A DNA stretch of 64,000 nucleotides from Micromonospora sp. RP3T (GCF_003027925.1 NZ_PYPS01000007.1:1-64000), one strand, 5' to 3'. Positions 53,041 to 62,825 are shown, counted from the stretch's first letter. The notes: generated by a model not told the origin, from the letters alone. Made by a program: numbers and translations.

Positions 53041-53877
53041 GTGCCTGAGCCCAGCTGGACCGTGGTGACGCCGGTGAAGCACCTCGGGGTGGCGAAGAGC
53101 CGCCTGCGTGGCGCGCTCCCCGGCGTACCCCATGAGGAGCTGGCGCTGGCCCTGGCGGCCGACACGGTGCGCGCGGCGCTGGCCTGCCCGGCGGTCGGGC
53201 GGGTGCTGGTGGTCACCGACGACCCGCGGGTGACCGCCACCGTGACCGCGGCGGGCGCCCGGGTCGCGGGCGACCCCGCCGGCGGGCTCAACGCCGCCTT
53301 CCGGCACGGCGCCGCGGTGGCCGGGCCGCGCGCCCCGGTGGCCGCCCTCACCGCCGACCTGCCGGCGCTGCGCCCGGCCGAGCTGGCCGCGGCGCTACGC
53401 GCGGTCGAGGGGGTACGCGGCTTCGTCACCGACGCCCCGGGCACCGGCACGGTGCTGCTGGCCACACCGCCCGGGGTGCCGTTGGAGCCCCGGTTCGGGC
53501 CCGGCTCGGCCGGTGCGCACGCGGCCAGCGGCGCGCTGCCGCTGGCCGGCGACTGGCCCAGCCTGCGGCGGGACGTGGACACCGCCGCCGACCTGGCCAC
53601 CGCCGCCGGGCTGGGCCTGGGGCCGCGCACCGCTGCGCTGCTGGACCGCGCCGGCGACCCGGTCCGGTACGGTGCTGACATGCAGGGCACGGTGGCCACC
53701 TACGACGCGTCGACGCGCAGCGGCGTGCTGCTGCTCGACGACGGCACCGAGCTGGCGTTCCCGGCCCGCGCCTTCGACGCCTCCGGGCTGCGGCTGCTGC
53801 GGCTCGGGCAGCGGGTGCGTGTGGAACGGGACGAGACCGGCGAGGTCACCCGGGTGACGTTGCCGACGATGGCCTGA
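53041..53877 (+). CDS. fbiD: CofC/FbiD guanylyltransferase fused to a cold-shock-like domain
   Basis: 278 residues. Residues 1-about 208 are the coenzyme F420 enzyme CofC/FbiD, which activates phosphoenolpyruvate or phospholactate with [68 protein letters not shown] and the late [10 protein letters not shown]. Residues 214-278 form a small beta-barrel of cold-shock type ([38 protein letters not shown]). There is no stop between the two. TACGGT six bases before Met214 could be an internal -10 box for a leaderless stand-alone form. GTG at 53041 has AGGA upstream; ATG at 53032 is an alternative. Confidence 0.88.
   Translation: MPEPSWTVVTPVKHLGVAKSRLRGALPGVPHEELALALAADTVRAALACPAVGRVLVVTDDPRVTATVTAAGARVAGDPAGGLNAAFRHGAAVAGPRAPVAALTADLPALRPAELAAALRAVEGVRGFVTDAPGTGTVLLATPPGVPLEPRFGPGSAGAHAASGALPLAGDWPSLRRDVDTAADLATAAGLGLGPRTAALLDRAGDPVRYGADMQGTVATYDASTRSGVLLLDDGTELAFPARAFDASGLRLLRLGQRVRVERDETGEVTRVTLPTMA
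53680..53877 (+). other. Cold-shock-like C-terminal domain with possible separate start
   Basis: ATG at 53680, in frame with fbiD, begins a complete 65-residue cold-shock-like sequence. TACGGT (53669-53674) lies just upstream, the pattern of leaderless actinobacterial genes. Either a fusion or an overlapping internal gene. Confidence 0.45.
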
Positions 53878-53890
53878 ACAACCTGGTCGA

Positions 53891-53912
53891 GTTCATTTTC
53901 CGTTCACCCTCG
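53891..53912 (+). promoter_or_regulatory. PHO box upstream of ppk
   Basis: Two adjacent 11-bp direct repeat units, GTTCATTTTCC (53891-53901) and GTTCACCCTCG (53902-53912), match the streptomycete PhoP box with conserved GTTCAYY. They lie 15-37 bases upstream of the ppk start, so PhoP would act at or near the promoter. Confidence 0.7.
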
Positions 53913-53927
53913 TCGGGGAATCATGGG

Positions 53928-56225
53928 GTGGTGAGCACCCCTCGCGAGCACTCCGACGGTCCGCCGCCCATCCTCGACCCCGGCCCGCCCCGCAACGGCG
54001 GCCCGACGCGCGGCGCGGACGGGCGGTTCCGGCCGTCCCGGCCGCCCGAGGAGCGCCTCGGGGCCGACCCGGACGCGGCCGGCGCCACCGGGCTGGACGA
54101 GCCGCTCGACCCGGTCGAGGGGCCCGGCCCGATCGCCGGCCCGCGGGACGAGCCGCCGGCCGCGGAGCCGCTGCCGGAGGACCGCTTCCTCAACCGGGAG
54201 CTGTCCTGGCTCGACTTCAACGCCCGGGTGCTCGCGCTCGCCGAGGACCCCCGGACGCCGCTGCTGGAGCGGGCGAAGTTCCTGGCCATCTTCGCCGGGA
54301 ACCTGGACGAGTTCTACATGGTGCGGGTGGCCGGGTTGAAGCGCCGGCTCTCCGCCGGCCTGCCGGTCCGCGGCGGCGACCGGCTGCCGCTGCGCACCCA
54401 GCTCGACCTGATCACCGAGAAGGCCGCCGACCTGGTCGCCCGGCACGCCGCCTGCTTCGTCGACGACGTGCTCCCCCGGCTCGCCGAGGAAGACGTCCGC
54501 ATCCTGCGCTGGAGCGAGCTGGACGACGCCGAGCGGGAGCGGCTGCGCACCTGGTTCCGGGAGCACATCTTCCCGGTGCTCACCCCGCTGGCGGTCGACC
54601 CGGCGCACCCGTTCCCCTACATCTCCGGCCGGTCACTGAATCTGGCCGTCTCGGTGCGTGACCCGGACGGCGGCTCCGAGCTGTTCGCCCGGGTCAAGGT
54701 GCCGAACAACGTGCCCCGGTTCGTCCGGGTCGCCCGGGACCGGCCCGGCGTCCGCTTCCTGCCGGTGGAGGACCTCATCGCCGTCCACCTGGGCCAGCTC
54801 TTCTCCGGCATGCAGGTGGTCGAGTGCCACCTGTTCCGGGTCACCCGCAACGCCGAGGTGGAGGTCGACGAGGACCGCGACGAGGACCTGCTCCAGGCGC
54901 TCGAACGGGAACTGGCCCGACGCCGGTTCGGCCCGCCGGTGCGGCTGGAGCTGGCCGCCTCCATCTCCGACCACATGCTGGAGCTGCTCGTCCGCGAGCT
55001 GGACATGGACGACCACGACGTGCTGCGGGTCCGCGGCCTGGTCGACCTCTCCGCGCTCTGGCAGGTGTACGGCGAGGCCGACCGCCCCGACCTCAAGGAC
55101 CGGCCGTTCGTGCCGGCCACCCATCCCCGGCTGACCGAGGGCGAGGTGCCGCGCAGCGTCTTCGCCACCCTGCGCGACGGGGACGTGCTGGTGCACCACC
55201 CGTACCACTCGTTCGCGACAAGCGTGCAGCGCTTCGTCGAGCAGGCCGCGGCCGACCCGAACGTGCTCGCCATCAAGCAGACGCTGTACCGCACCAGTGG
55301 CGACTCCCCGATCGTCGACGCGCTCGTCGACGCCGCCGCCGCCGGCAAGCAGGTGGTGGTGCTGGTCGAGGTGAAGGCGCGCTTCGACGAGGTGGCCAAC
55401 ATCGGCTGGGCGCGCACGCTGGAGCGGGCCGGCTGCCACGTGGTCTACGGCCTGGTCGGCCTGAAGACGCACTGCAAGACCGCGCTGGTGGTGCGGCAGG
55501 AGGGCAACCAGATCCGGCGCTACTGCCACATCGGCACCGGTAACTACCACCCGAAGACCGCCCGGCTCTACGAGGACTTCGGCATGCTCACCGCCGACCC
55601 GGAGATCGGCGCCGACCTGACCGACCTGTTCAACGTGCTCACCGGCTACAGCCGGCAGACGGCCTTCCGGCGGTTGCTGGTCGCGCCGCAGGGCATCCGC
55701 AGCGGCCTGATCGAACGGATCGAGCGGGAGATCGAGCACGTCCGGCTGGGCATGCCGGGCCTGGTGCAGTTCAAGGTGAACGCACTCGTCGACGAGGAGA
55801 TCACCGACGCGCTCTACCGGGCGTCCCGGGCCGGCGTGCACGTGGACCTGCTGATCCGGGGCATGTGCACGCTGCGGCCGGGCGTGCCGGGGCTGTCGGA
55901 GAACATCCGGGTCCGGTCGATCCTCGGCCGGTTCCTGGAGCACTCGCGCATCTTCCGGTTCGGCAACAACGGCGACGCCGAGTTCTGGATGGGCTCGGCC
56001 GACCTGATGCACCGCAACCTGGACCGCCGGGTGGAGGCGCTGGTGCAGGTGAGCGACCCGGTGGCCCGCGCCGAGCTGGACCACGTGCTGGCCGCCGCGT
56101 TCGATCCCGAGGTGGACGCGTTCGAGTTGGCGGCGGACGGCACCTGGCACCGGCGTACCGGCGACGGGCCGTCGACCCATCTCCAGGAACTGTTGCTGCG
56201 TCGGGTCGGCGGCCGGGCGGACTGA
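53928..56225 (+). CDS. ppk: Polyphosphate kinase 1
   Basis: Builds polyphosphate from ATP. 765 residues: N-terminal disordered Pro/Gly/Asp-rich lead of about 85 (longer than in E. coli), then [16 protein letters not shown], the N and head domains, and two phospholipase-D-like domains with H515 in [13 protein letters not shown] and H672 in [15 protein letters not shown], equivalent to E. coli His435 and His592. [19 protein letters not shown] is conserved. GTG at 53928 (the next codon is also GTG). A PHO box lies just upstream and mutT1 follows by 40 bp, both as in other actinobacteria. Confidence 0.97.
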   Translation: MVSTPREHSDGPPPILDPGPPRNGGPTRGADGRFRPSRPPEERLGADPDAAGATGLDEPLDPVEGPGPIAGPRDEPPAAEPLPEDRFLNRELSWLDFNARVLALAEDPRTPLLERAKFLAIFAGNLDEFYMVRVAGLKRRLSAGLPVRGGDRLPLRTQLDLITEKAADLVARHAACFVDDVLPRLAEEDVRILRWSELDDAERERLRTWFREHIFPVLTPLAVDPAHPFPYISGRSLNLAVSVRDPDGGSELFARVKVPNNVPRFVRVARDRPGVRFLPVEDLIAVHLGQLFSGMQVVECHLFRVTRNAEVEVDEDRDEDLLQALERELARRRFGPPVRLELAASISDHMLELLVRELDMDDHDVLRVRGLVDLSALWQVYGEADRPDLKDRPFVPATHPRLTEGEVPRSVFATLRDGDVLVHHPYHSFATSVQRFVEQAAADPNVLAIKQTLYRTSGDSPIVDALVDAAAAGKQVVVLVEVKARFDEVANIGWARTLERAGCHVVYGLVGLKTHCKTALVVRQEGNQIRRYCHIGTGNYHPKTARLYEDFGMLTADPEIGADLTDLFNVLTGYSRQTAFRRLLVAPQGIRSGLIERIEREIEHVRLGMPGLVQFKVNALVDEEITDALYRASRAGVHVDLLIRGMCTLRPGVPGLSENIRVRSILGRFLEHSRIFRFGNNGDAEFWMGSADLMHRNLDRRVEALVQVSDPVARAELDHVLAAAFDPEVDAFELAADGTWHRRTGDGPSTHLQELLLRRVGGRAD

Positions 56226-56265
56226 GCGGCGCGCGGCACGCGGTGGGCGGGCATACGGTGATCGG

Positions 56266-57147
56266 ATGAGCGACGACGAGCCGGTGCGGATCCGGGCGGC
56301 GGGCGGGGTCGTCTGGCGTCCCGGCCCCGACGGTGTCGAGGTCTGCCTGGTGCACCGCCCCCGGTACGGCGACTGGTCGCTGCCGAAGGGCAAGCTGGAC
56401 GCCGGCGAGCACCCGCTGGCGGCGGCCGTCCGGGAGGTGGCCGAGGAGACCGACGTGCGGGCGGTGCCGCAGGTGCGCCTGCCCACGGTCCACTACCGCA
56501 GCGAGGGCCGCGCCAAGGCGGTCGACTGGTGGTCGATGCGGGCCGTCGGCAGCGGCGGTTTCCAGCCCGGCACCGAGGTGGACGACGTGGCCTGGTTCCC
56601 GGTCGACGCGGCGGCCCGCCGGGTCAGCTACCCGCACGACGCGGAGGTGATCGGCGCGTTCGCGGCGCTGCCGCCGGTCACCACGACCGTGCTGCTGATG
56701 CGGCACGCGCACGCCGGCAAGCGGGGCACGTGGTCCGGTCCGGACACCGGCCGGCCGCTGGACGCCGAGGGGCGGGCCCAGGCGCGGGCGCTGGTTCCGC
56801 TGGTGGCCCTGGTCCGCCCGGCCCGCCTGCTCTCCGCCTCGGCCCGCCGGTGCGTGCAGACGCTGGACCCGGCGGCAGCGCGGCTGGACCTGCCGATCGA
56901 GGTCTGCGGCGACCTGGACGAGCCGGGGCCGGGCCAGCAGCCGGAGGAGTGCGCGTTGGCCGCCGCCGCGCGGTTGGTGGCGTTGGCCGCCGACGGGGAG
57001 CCGGTCGCGGTGTGCAGCCAGGGCAAGGTGATCCCGGGCGCGTTGGAACGGCTCACCGGCCGGTCCGACGACTTCACCACCGCCAAGGGCGGCGGCTGGC
57101 TGCTCCCGTTCGCCGGCGACCGTCTCCTCCTCCCCGACCGCTTGTAA
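56266..57147 (+). CDS. mutT1: MutT1-like Nudix hydrolase fused to a histidine phosphatase
   Basis: 293 residues in two domains. Residues 1-about 140 are Nudix, with the box GKLDAGEHPLAAAVREVAEETDV intact. Residues about 145-293 are histidine phosphatase: LLMRHAHAGKRGTW (RHG-like) and a late His absent or displaced. M. tuberculosis MutT1 has the same domains and removes 8-oxo-GTP and diadenosine polyphosphates. ATG at 56266, 40 bp after ppk. The TAA stop is the first codon of a family 1 palindrome. Confidence 0.93.
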   Translation: MSDDEPVRIRAAGGVVWRPGPDGVEVCLVHRPRYGDWSLPKGKLDAGEHPLAAAVREVAEETDVRAVPQVRLPTVHYRSEGRAKAVDWWSMRAVGSGGFQPGTEVDDVAWFPVDAAARRVSYPHDAEVIGAFAALPPVTTTVLLMRHAHAGKRGTWSGPDTGRPLDAEGRAQARALVPLVALVRPARLLSASARRCVQTLDPAAARLDLPIEVCGDLDEPGPGQQPEECALAAAARLVALAADGEPVAVCSQGKVIPGALERLTGRSDDFTTAKGGGWLLPFAGDRLLLPDRL

Positions 57148-57193
57148 GGCGGGGGCCCCGCTTAACGCTTTCGGTAGAGGCGGGCGGCGGCTC
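57144..57193. repeat. Dispersed 3'-end palindrome, family 1, copy 4 (truncated)
   Basis: Reads TGTAAGGCGGGGGCCCCGCTTAACGC, then TTTCGGTAGAGGCGGG, but the far arm (GGGGCCCCTGCTTAAC in copy 1) is missing. Its TAA is the mutT1 stop. The orientation relative to the upstream gene is as in the other copies. It also touches the 3' end of the convergent EEP gene. Confidence 0.8.
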
Positions 57194-59081
57194 AGGGCAG
57201 CGCGACGGTGACGCGCACCGGGAGGTGGTCGCTGGCCTCGGTGCGCGGGGCGCGCGCCTCGACGGCGGTCACACCCGGCGAGACGAAGACGTGGTCGATC
57301 TGGGTCCGCGGGTCGTCGGCCGGGCTGGTCCGCAGCGGCCGGGCCGCGGCCAGCGCGTCCACCAGACCGGCGCCGGTGAACTCGGCGAACGCCGGGTCGG
57401 CCGGCTCGGTGTTCAGGTCGCCGCCGAGCACCAGCGGCCGGCCGGCCGCGTACCCGCGGGCGAACCTGGCCGCCTCGCGGGCCTGTTCCACCGGGTCCCG
57501 GCCGGGCGGCGGTTGCAGGTGGGTGGCGACCACGGCCAACTGCCGCCCGCCGAGGTCGAGCGTGACGCCGAGGACCTGCGCGCCGGTCGGCGCGCCGTGC
57601 GCGGGCAGCGGCCGGGTCCGACCGGAGCGTGCCGGAAACCGGCTGAGCACCGCGTCGCCCCAGACCGGGTCCGCGGCGGGCGCGAAGACGTACGGCATCC
57701 GCAGCCGCGCCGCCAGCAACGCCAACGTGTCGTGGCCGCCGTTGAGCCACCATCCGCGGTCCACCTCGCTGAGCAGCACCACGTCCGCCCCGCGCAACGC
57801 CCGGGCCACCGCGTCGAGGTCCAGCCGGCCGTCCAGGCCGTACCCCATCCGGATGTTGTACGCGGCCACCCGGACCGTGGCCGGCGCGACGCCGGGGCGT
57901 GGGGCGGACAGCGGCGGGTGGTGGAACACGGGCACGAGCGCGGTCGCCAGCACCAGCGCCGCCACGCTCCACCGCCGGGCCCGCCCGGACAGCTCGGTCG
58001 GTGACCAGGACGGCCCGGCAACGGCCACCAGACCGACCAGGAGCGCCGTGGCGACCGGCACCCACCCGTTGGGGTACCCCAGGTCGTAGGCGGCGTAGTA
58101 GACGATCGTGGCCGCCGCGAAGACCACCGTCCCGCCGACCGCCGCCCGACCGCGTCGCGTCGCGGCCCGCCCGTCCGACACGTCGCCGCCCGGCGCGGCC
58201 GTGTCGGTGCGGGCCAGACAGCCACCGAGACCGGCGGCGGTGAGCAGGTACGCCGGCCCGAGCCGCCCGGCGGCGAACAGCACCGCCCCGGCGAGCAGCA
58301 CGACCGGCCAGAGCACCCGGGCCGGCCGGGCCAACCGGGCCGGAGGCCGGTACAGCGCGGTCACCAGGAACAGCGCGACCGCCAACGCGCCCCACGGTGC
58401 GACGCCGACCGGGGCGCGGGACAGACCGGGGAAGCCGGCCGGGCCGACACCCGAGGAGGCCGCCCACACCGCCGGGGCGAGCGCGATCTGGTTGGCCAGC
58501 AGCAGTGCCGGACCACAGAACAGCCACGCCCGGCGGCCGGCCGCCGACGGCTCCCCCGGCCCCGCGCCGGGCGGTGGCGCGGGCACGGTCGCGGCCAGGA
58601 ACGCCGCCACCAGCGCCACGCTCAGCGTCCAGCCGAGCGCGCCGCCGCGCCAGACCAGGTCCTCGGTGCCGAGCAGGGCGTGCCCGGCGGCGGCGCCGGC
58701 CAGGCCGAGCGCCAGCCCGGGGACCGGCCGGTCGACGCGGGCGGCGGTGGCGGCGAGCCAGGTCAGTCCGGCGAGCAGGCCGGCGCACGCGAGCCAGAGC
58801 TGGGCGCCGCCACCGGGCGCGGCGGTGAGCGCCAGCCGGGCGGCGGCGAGCACACCGGCCGCGGCGAGACCGACCGGGCGGGCGCCGAGCCGACGGACCA
58901 CGGTGGGCGCGGCCAGCGCGAGCAGGAACCAGCCGAGCGCGAACGCGCCGAGAAGTTCGGCGGGTGTCTCGGCGGCACGGCCGAAGAGCGTGATGACCGA
59001 CGGCAGCCAGACCCGCAGGACGTCCAGGAAGACCGCGACGCCCAGGGCGAGCGCGACGGTGGAGAGGTGACGGTGCCGCAC
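57192..59081 (-). CDS. Membrane protein with C-terminal endonuclease/exonuclease/phosphatase domain
   Basis: 629 residues. About 10 hydrophobic helices in the first 370, then an EEP-fold domain with VAAYNIRMGYG, VVLLSEVDRG, VVATHLQPPPG, LVLGGDLNTEPAD and IDHVFVSPG, ending SDHLPVRVTV; these include the metal-binding Asn, Glu, Asp and His. EEP enzymes cut phosphodiester bonds of nucleic acids, inositol phosphates or sphingolipids. Which side of the membrane it faces is not fixed here. GTG at 59081 with GAAGAGG upstream; a GTG at 59117 is weaker. Confidence 0.83.
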   Translation of the reverse strand: MRHRHLSTVALALGVAVFLDVLRVWLPSVITLFGRAAETPAELLGAFALGWFLLALAAPTVVRRLGARPVGLAAAGVLAAARLALTAAPGGGAQLWLACAGLLAGLTWLAATAARVDRPVPGLALGLAGAAAGHALLGTEDLVWRGGALGWTLSVALVAAFLAATVPAPPPGAGPGEPSAAGRRAWLFCGPALLLANQIALAPAVWAASSGVGPAGFPGLSRAPVGVAPWGALAVALFLVTALYRPPARLARPARVLWPVVLLAGAVLFAAGRLGPAYLLTAAGLGGCLARTDTAAPGGDVSDGRAATRRGRAAVGGTVVFAAATIVYYAAYDLGYPNGWVPVATALLVGLVAVAGPSWSPTELSGRARRWSVAALVLATALVPVFHHPPLSAPRPGVAPATVRVAAYNIRMGYGLDGRLDLDAVARALRGADVVLLSEVDRGWWLNGGHDTLALLAARLRMPYVFAPAADPVWGDAVLSRFPARSGRTRPLPAHGAPTGAQVLGVTLDLGGRQLAVVATHLQPPPGRDPVEQAREAARFARGYAAGRPLVLGGDLNTEPADPAFAEFTGAGLVDALAAARPLRTSPADDPRTQIDHVFVSPGVTAVEARAPRTEASDHLPVRVTVALP

Positions 59082-59166
59082 GGGCGCCTCTTCTCGTGAC
59101 CGAGGGGATTTCGGCACGGCGATTCTGCGGGCCGGTGCGGCGAGCGGTCAACGCGTACCGACGAGA

Positions 59167-59200
59167 CGAGGGCGCCCACCGCGAACGGTGGGCGCCCTCG
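59167..59200 (-). terminator. Terminator of hup
   Basis: Perfect 14-bp stem CGAGGGCGCCCACC / GGTGGGCGCCCTCG (extendable by an A-T pair), loop GCGAAC, 14 bases after the hup stop on the minus strand. No U-tract. Confidence 0.8.
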
Positions 59201-59214
59201 TTCGGGCCGTCCGG

Positions 59215-59850
59215 TCAACGCCGACTGGCGGCCTTCTTGGCCGGTGCCTTCTTCGCGGGTGCCTTCTTCGCCGCCGTGGTCTTCTTGGCCGTGGCGGACT
59301 TCGCCGCGGTCGTCTTCTTGGCGGCGGGCGCCTTCTTCGCCGTGGCGGACTTCGCCGCGGTCGTCTTCTTCGCCGCCGTGGCCGTCTTGGTCGCGGCGGC
59401 CTTCTTCGCCGGCGCGGCCTTCTTGGTCGCGGCGGTGGTGGTCTTGGTGGCCTTCGCCGCCGTGGTCTTCTTGGCGGCCCCGGTGGTCTTCGCCGCCGTG
59501 GTCTTCTTCGCCGCCGCCGCCGTGGTCTTGGTGGCGGCGGTGGTCTTCTTCGCGGCGGTGGTGTCCTTCGGAACCTTGCCGCTGGCGACCATCTCCTTGA
59601 AGCCCGCACCCGCCCGGAAGGTCGGGACGGAGGTCTTCTTGACCTTCACCGCCTCGCCGGTCCGCGGGTTGCGCGCTGTTCGGGCCCCACGGACGCGCTT
59701 CTCGAACGCTCCGAAACCGGTGATCGCCACCTTCTCGCCCTTGGTGACCGCCGCCTGGACCTCAGCGAGAACCGCGTCGAGCGCGGCCGTCGCCGTCTTC
59801 CGGTCCCCCAGGCGAACGGCGAGCGCCTCGATGAGCTCGGCTTTGTTCAC
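59215..59850 (-). CDS. hup: HU-family nucleoid protein with histone-H1-like tail (HupB/HupS type)
   Basis: 211 residues. The HU fold is at 1-about 93: [43 protein letters not shown] and the C-terminal [11 protein letters not shown]. Then about 115 residues of Lys/Ala/Thr repeats (AAKKTT, KAPAKKA) like histone H1, ending AASRR. This fusion is standard for actinobacteria such as mycobacterial HupB and streptomycete HupS. GTG at 59850 with GGAGG upstream. Its own promoter and strong terminators isolate it from leuD and the EEP gene. Confidence 0.96.
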   Translation of the reverse strand: MNKAELIEALAVRLGDRKTATAALDAVLAEVQAAVTKGEKVAITGFGAFEKRVRGARTARNPRTGEAVKVKKTSVPTFRAGAGFKEMVASGKVPKDTTAAKKTTAATKTTAAAAKKTTAAKTTGAAKKTTAAKATKTTTAATKKAAPAKKAAATKTATAAKKTTAAKSATAKKAPAAKKTTAAKSATAKKTTAAKKAPAKKAPAKKAASRR

Positions 59851-59899
59851 GACTTCCTCCCGATTGTGCAACTGACTCGACGCGAGCCATTCTGCGCGC

Positions 59900-59928
59900 A
59901 CCGTATGCCCTGTGCTGCCTGGACACAA
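59900..59928 (-). promoter_or_regulatory. Promoter of hup
   Basis: On the minus strand TTGTGT (59928-59923), 17-base spacer, TACGGT (59905-59900). The start would be near 59893, giving a leader of about 43 bases with GGAGG before the GTG. Confidence 0.5.
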
Positions 59929-59964
59929 ACATTCGGTGGAAAAAAGCCCTTGTGTCGCAACGGA

Positions 59965-59997
59965 TTCGCCCCCACCGGCCGGGCCGGTGGGGGCGAA
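59965..59997 (-). terminator. Terminator of leuCD
   Basis: Perfect 14-bp stem TTCGCCCCCACCGG / CCGGTGGGGGCGAA with loop CCGGG, 12 bases after the leuD stop on the minus strand. Confidence 0.8.
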
Positions 59998-60009
59998 AGG
60001 GGGTCGGGG

Positions 60010-60597
60010 TCAGGCGATCGAGGGCAGGAACGCCGGCCGGGCGGCCTCGTACGCGCCGATCTCGGCCTCGTGGCGGAGGGTGAGTCCAATGTCGTCCAAG
60101 CCCTCCAGCAGCCGCCACCGGCTGTGGTCGTCCAGCGGGAAGGCCCAGGTGGCCTGCCCGGCGTGGACCTGGCGGGCGGTGAGGTCGACGGTGACCGGGG
60201 TGGTGGGCTCGGACTCCACCAGATCCCACAGTTCCTCGACGGCCTTCAAATCCAACTCCACCGGAAGGAGACCTTCCTTGAGGGCGTTGCCCCGGAAGAT
60301 GTCACCGAATCGGGGCGAGATCACCGCCCGGAAGCCCCAGTCCCGCAACGCCCAGACGGCGTGCTCGCGGGACGAGCCGGTGCCGAACTCGGGGCCGGCG
60401 ACGAGAATCGACGCCCCCGCGTAGGCGGGGTTGTTGAGCACGAACGACGGGTCCTCCCGCCACGCGCTGAAGAGGCCGTCGGCGAAGCCCGTCCGGGTCA
60501 CCCGCTTGAGGTACACGGCGGGGATGATCTGGTCGGTGTCCACGTTGGACCGGCGCAGCGGCACGGCGGTGCCGGTGTGTGCGGTGAACTTGTCCAT
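60010..60597 (-). CDS. leuD: 3-isopropylmalate dehydratase small subunit
   Basis: 195 residues. [30 protein letters not shown] and [26 protein letters not shown] are the LeuD signatures; it is the swivelling domain that completes the active site of LeuC. 15 bp after the leuC stop, in one operon. Converts 2-isopropylmalate to 3-isopropylmalate in leucine synthesis. Confidence 0.96.
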   Translation of the reverse strand: MDKFTAHTGTAVPLRRSNVDTDQIIPAVYLKRVTRTGFADGLFSAWREDPSFVLNNPAYAGASILVAGPEFGTGSSREHAVWALRDWGFRAVISPRFGDIFRGNALKEGLLPVELDLKAVEELWDLVESEPTTPVTVDLTARQVHAGQATWAFPLDDHSRWRLLEGLDDIGLTLRHEAEIGAYEAARPAFLPSIA

Positions 60598-60612
60598 CTC
60601 TCGGCTGCCCTT

Positions 60613-62055
60613 CTACAGGTCGGCGGGGGCGGCCAGCCGGCCGACCACGGCGGTGGCGGCGGCGACCGGCGGGGACACCAGATGGGTGCGTCCGCCCCGG
60701 CCCTGGCGGCCCTCGAAGTTGCGGTTGGAGGTCGAGGCGGAGCGCTCCCCCGGCTTCAGCGTGTCGGGGTTCATGCCGAGACACATGGAGCAGCCGGCGA
60801 ACCGCCACTCGGCGCCGGCGTCGGTGAAGACCTGGTGCAGCCCCTCGATCTCGGCCGCCTCCCGGACCGCGGCGGAGCCGGGGACCACGAGCATGCGGAC
60901 GCCGTCGGCGACCCGGCGCCCGCGCAGCACCTCGGCGGCGGCCCGCAGGTCCTCCAGCCGGCCGTTGGTGCAGGAGCCGACGAAGACCACGTCCACCGCG
61001 AGGTCGCGCAGCGGCGTGCCGGGGGTGAGGTCCATGTACTCCAACGCCCGGCGGGCGGCCACCCGCTCCGGCTCGGTGACGAACTCCTCCGGGTCCGGCA
61101 CGGCCGCGCCCAGCGGCACGCCCTGACCCGGGTTGGTGCCCCAGGTGACGAACGGGGTGATCCGGCCGGCGTCCAGCGTCACCTCGGTGTCGAACGTCGC
61201 GCCGTCGTCGGTGGGCAGCGTCCGCCAGAACTCCAGCGCCGCGTCCCAGTCGGCCCCCTGGGGTGCGTGGGGCCGCCCCTTCAGGTACGCGAACGTGGTC
61301 TCGTCCGGCGCGATCATGCCCGCCTTGGCGCCCCACTCGATGGACATGTTCGCGATCGTCATCCGCCCCTCCATGGAGAGGTCCCGGATCGCCTCGCCCC
61401 GGTACTCGACGATGTGGCCGCGCCCGCCGCCGGTGCCCACCTGCGCGATCAGCGCGAGCACCAGGTCCTTCGCGGTGACGCCGGGGGCCAGCTCGCCGAC
61501 GACGTTCACGGCCATCGTCCTCGGCCGGGCCTGGGGCAGCGTCTGGGTGGCCAGCACGTGCTCCACCTCGCTGGTGCCGATGCCGAACGCGAGCGCGCCG
61601 AACGCGCCGTGGGTGGCGGTGTGCGAGTCGCCGCAGACGATCGTCATGCCCGGCTGGGTGAGGCCGAGCTGCGGGCCGATGACGTGCACGATGCCCTGGT
61701 TCTCGTCGCCGAGCGGGTGCAGCCGCACGCCGAACTCGGCGCAGTTGCGGCGCAGCGTCTCGATCTGGGTGCGGGAGGTGGGGTCCGCGATCGTGAGCAG
61801 GTCGCCGCGCCGGGAGCGGAACGCCGGGTCGTCGTACCCGGTAGGGGTGTTGTGGTCCTCGGTCGCGATGGTCAGATCGGTCCGGCGGACACCGCGACCG
61901 GCCAGGCGCAGGCCGTCGAACGCCTGCGGGCTGGTCACCTCGTGCAGCAGGTGCAGGTCGATGAAGAGCAGGTCCGGCTCGCCGGCGGCGGAGCGGACCA
62001 CGTGCGCGTCCCAGACCTTCTCGGCCAGGGTCCTCGGTTGAGTGACTCCCACCAT
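60613..62055 (-). CDS. leuC: 3-isopropylmalate dehydratase large subunit
   Basis: 480 residues of the aconitase family. The three Fe-S ligand cysteines are C362 in VGSCTNGR and C422 and C425 in [41 protein letters not shown] and [15 protein letters not shown] substrate segments are present. ATG at 62055. Upstream TAGGAT with six bases before the ATG suggests a leaderless mRNA. It is divergent from the IclR gene, whose homologue regulates leuCD in streptomycetes. Confidence 0.96.
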   Translation of the reverse strand: MVGVTQPRTLAEKVWDAHVVRSAAGEPDLLFIDLHLLHEVTSPQAFDGLRLAGRGVRRTDLTIATEDHNTPTGYDDPAFRSRRGDLLTIADPTSRTQIETLRRNCAEFGVRLHPLGDENQGIVHVIGPQLGLTQPGMTIVCGDSHTATHGAFGALAFGIGTSEVEHVLATQTLPQARPRTMAVNVVGELAPGVTAKDLVLALIAQVGTGGGRGHIVEYRGEAIRDLSMEGRMTIANMSIEWGAKAGMIAPDETTFAYLKGRPHAPQGADWDAALEFWRTLPTDDGATFDTEVTLDAGRITPFVTWGTNPGQGVPLGAAVPDPEEFVTEPERVAARRALEYMDLTPGTPLRDLAVDVVFVGSCTNGRLEDLRAAAEVLRGRRVADGVRMLVVPGSAAVREAAEIEGLHQVFTDAGAEWRFAGCSMCLGMNPDTLKPGERSASTSNRNFEGRQGRGGRTHLVSPPVAAATAVVGRLAAPADL

Positions 62056-62056
62056 C

Positions 62057-62093
62057 TGGACATCCTAAATTCTGGGAGGTAAATTTCGGCTTG
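62057..62093 (+). promoter_or_regulatory. Divergent leuC-ndgR control region
   Basis: Plus strand: TGGACA (62057-62062), 17-base spacer, TAAATT (62080-62085), start predicted near the GTG at 62093. An AAATT-N9-AAATTT inverted repeat at 62067-62086 overlaps the ndgR -10 and faces the leuC -10 (TAGGAT, 62067-62062 on the minus strand). It is a likely binding site for the IclR-type regulator. Only 49 bases separate the two start codons. Confidence 0.5.
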
Positions 62094-62104
62094 TGGGACA
62101 CAGT

Positions 62105-62791
62105 ATGAGCGGTGTCGGCGTTCTCGACAAGGCGGTGGTCATCCTGGCCGCCTGTGTCGACGGCGCCAGCCTGGCCGAACTCGTTGAACGCACCAAGCTG
62201 CCCCGGGCCACCGCGCACCGGCTGGCGCAGGCGCTGGAGATCCACCGGATGCTGGTCCGGGACACCCAGGGCCGATGGCGCCCCGGGCCACGCCTGGGCG
62301 AGCTGGCGAACGCGGCGCCGGACGTGCTGCTCACCGCCGCCGAGCCGCTGCTCGCCGCGCTGCGCGACGCCACCGGTGAGAGCGCCCAGCTCTACCTGCG
62401 CCGCGCCGACGAGCGGATCTGCGTGGCCGCCGCCGAACGCGCCAGCGGCCTGCGGGACACCGTCCCGGTCGGTTCGGTGCTGCCGATGGTCGCCGGCTCG
62501 GCCGCGCAGATCCTGCTCGCCTGGGAGCCACCCGAGGCGGTCATGCCGCTGCTGCCCCGCTCCAAGTTCACCGGCCGCACACTGGCCGAGGTGCGCCGGC
62601 GCGGCTGGGCACAGAGCGTCGCCGAGCGGGAGGCGGGCGTGGCGAGCGTCTCGGCCCCGATCCGCGACCGCACCGGCCGGGTGATCGCCGCGATCAGCAT
62701 CTCCGGCCCGATCGAGCGCCTCGGCCGCCGCCCCGGCGAACGCCATGCCATGGCCGTCGTCCGGGCCGGCCAACGCCTCTCCGGCCTCTGA
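62105..62791 (+). CDS. ndgR: IclR family regulator NdgR-like
   Basis: 228 residues, similar over its length to streptomycete NdgR/AreB: SGVGVLDKAVVIL, helix-turn-helix LAELVERTKLPRATAHRLAQAL, then the ligand domain with SAQLYLRRADERICVAAAERASGLRDTVPVGS and REAGVASVSAPIRDRTGRVI. NdgR controls leucine and other amino-acid genes. ATG at 62105 has GGGA six bases upstream; a GTG at 62093 could serve a leaderless mRNA and would add four residues. Confidence 0.93.
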   Translation: MSGVGVLDKAVVILAACVDGASLAELVERTKLPRATAHRLAQALEIHRMLVRDTQGRWRPGPRLGELANAAPDVLLTAAEPLLAALRDATGESAQLYLRRADERICVAAAERASGLRDTVPVGSVLPMVAGSAAQILLAWEPPEAVMPLLPRSKFTGRTLAEVRRRGWAQSVAEREAGVASVSAPIRDRTGRVIAAISISGPIERLGRRPGERHAMAVVRAGQRLSGL

Positions 62792-62825
62792 CCCCCGCCG
62801 GGCGCGAGGATCCCGGCGAAACGGC

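Noticed and set aside
59215-59570. Tandem-repeat DNA that resembles a minisatellite or CRISPR-like array
   Set aside because: It is the coding repeat for the Lys/Ala/Thr-rich H1-like tail of HU, in frame throughout, with no spacers.
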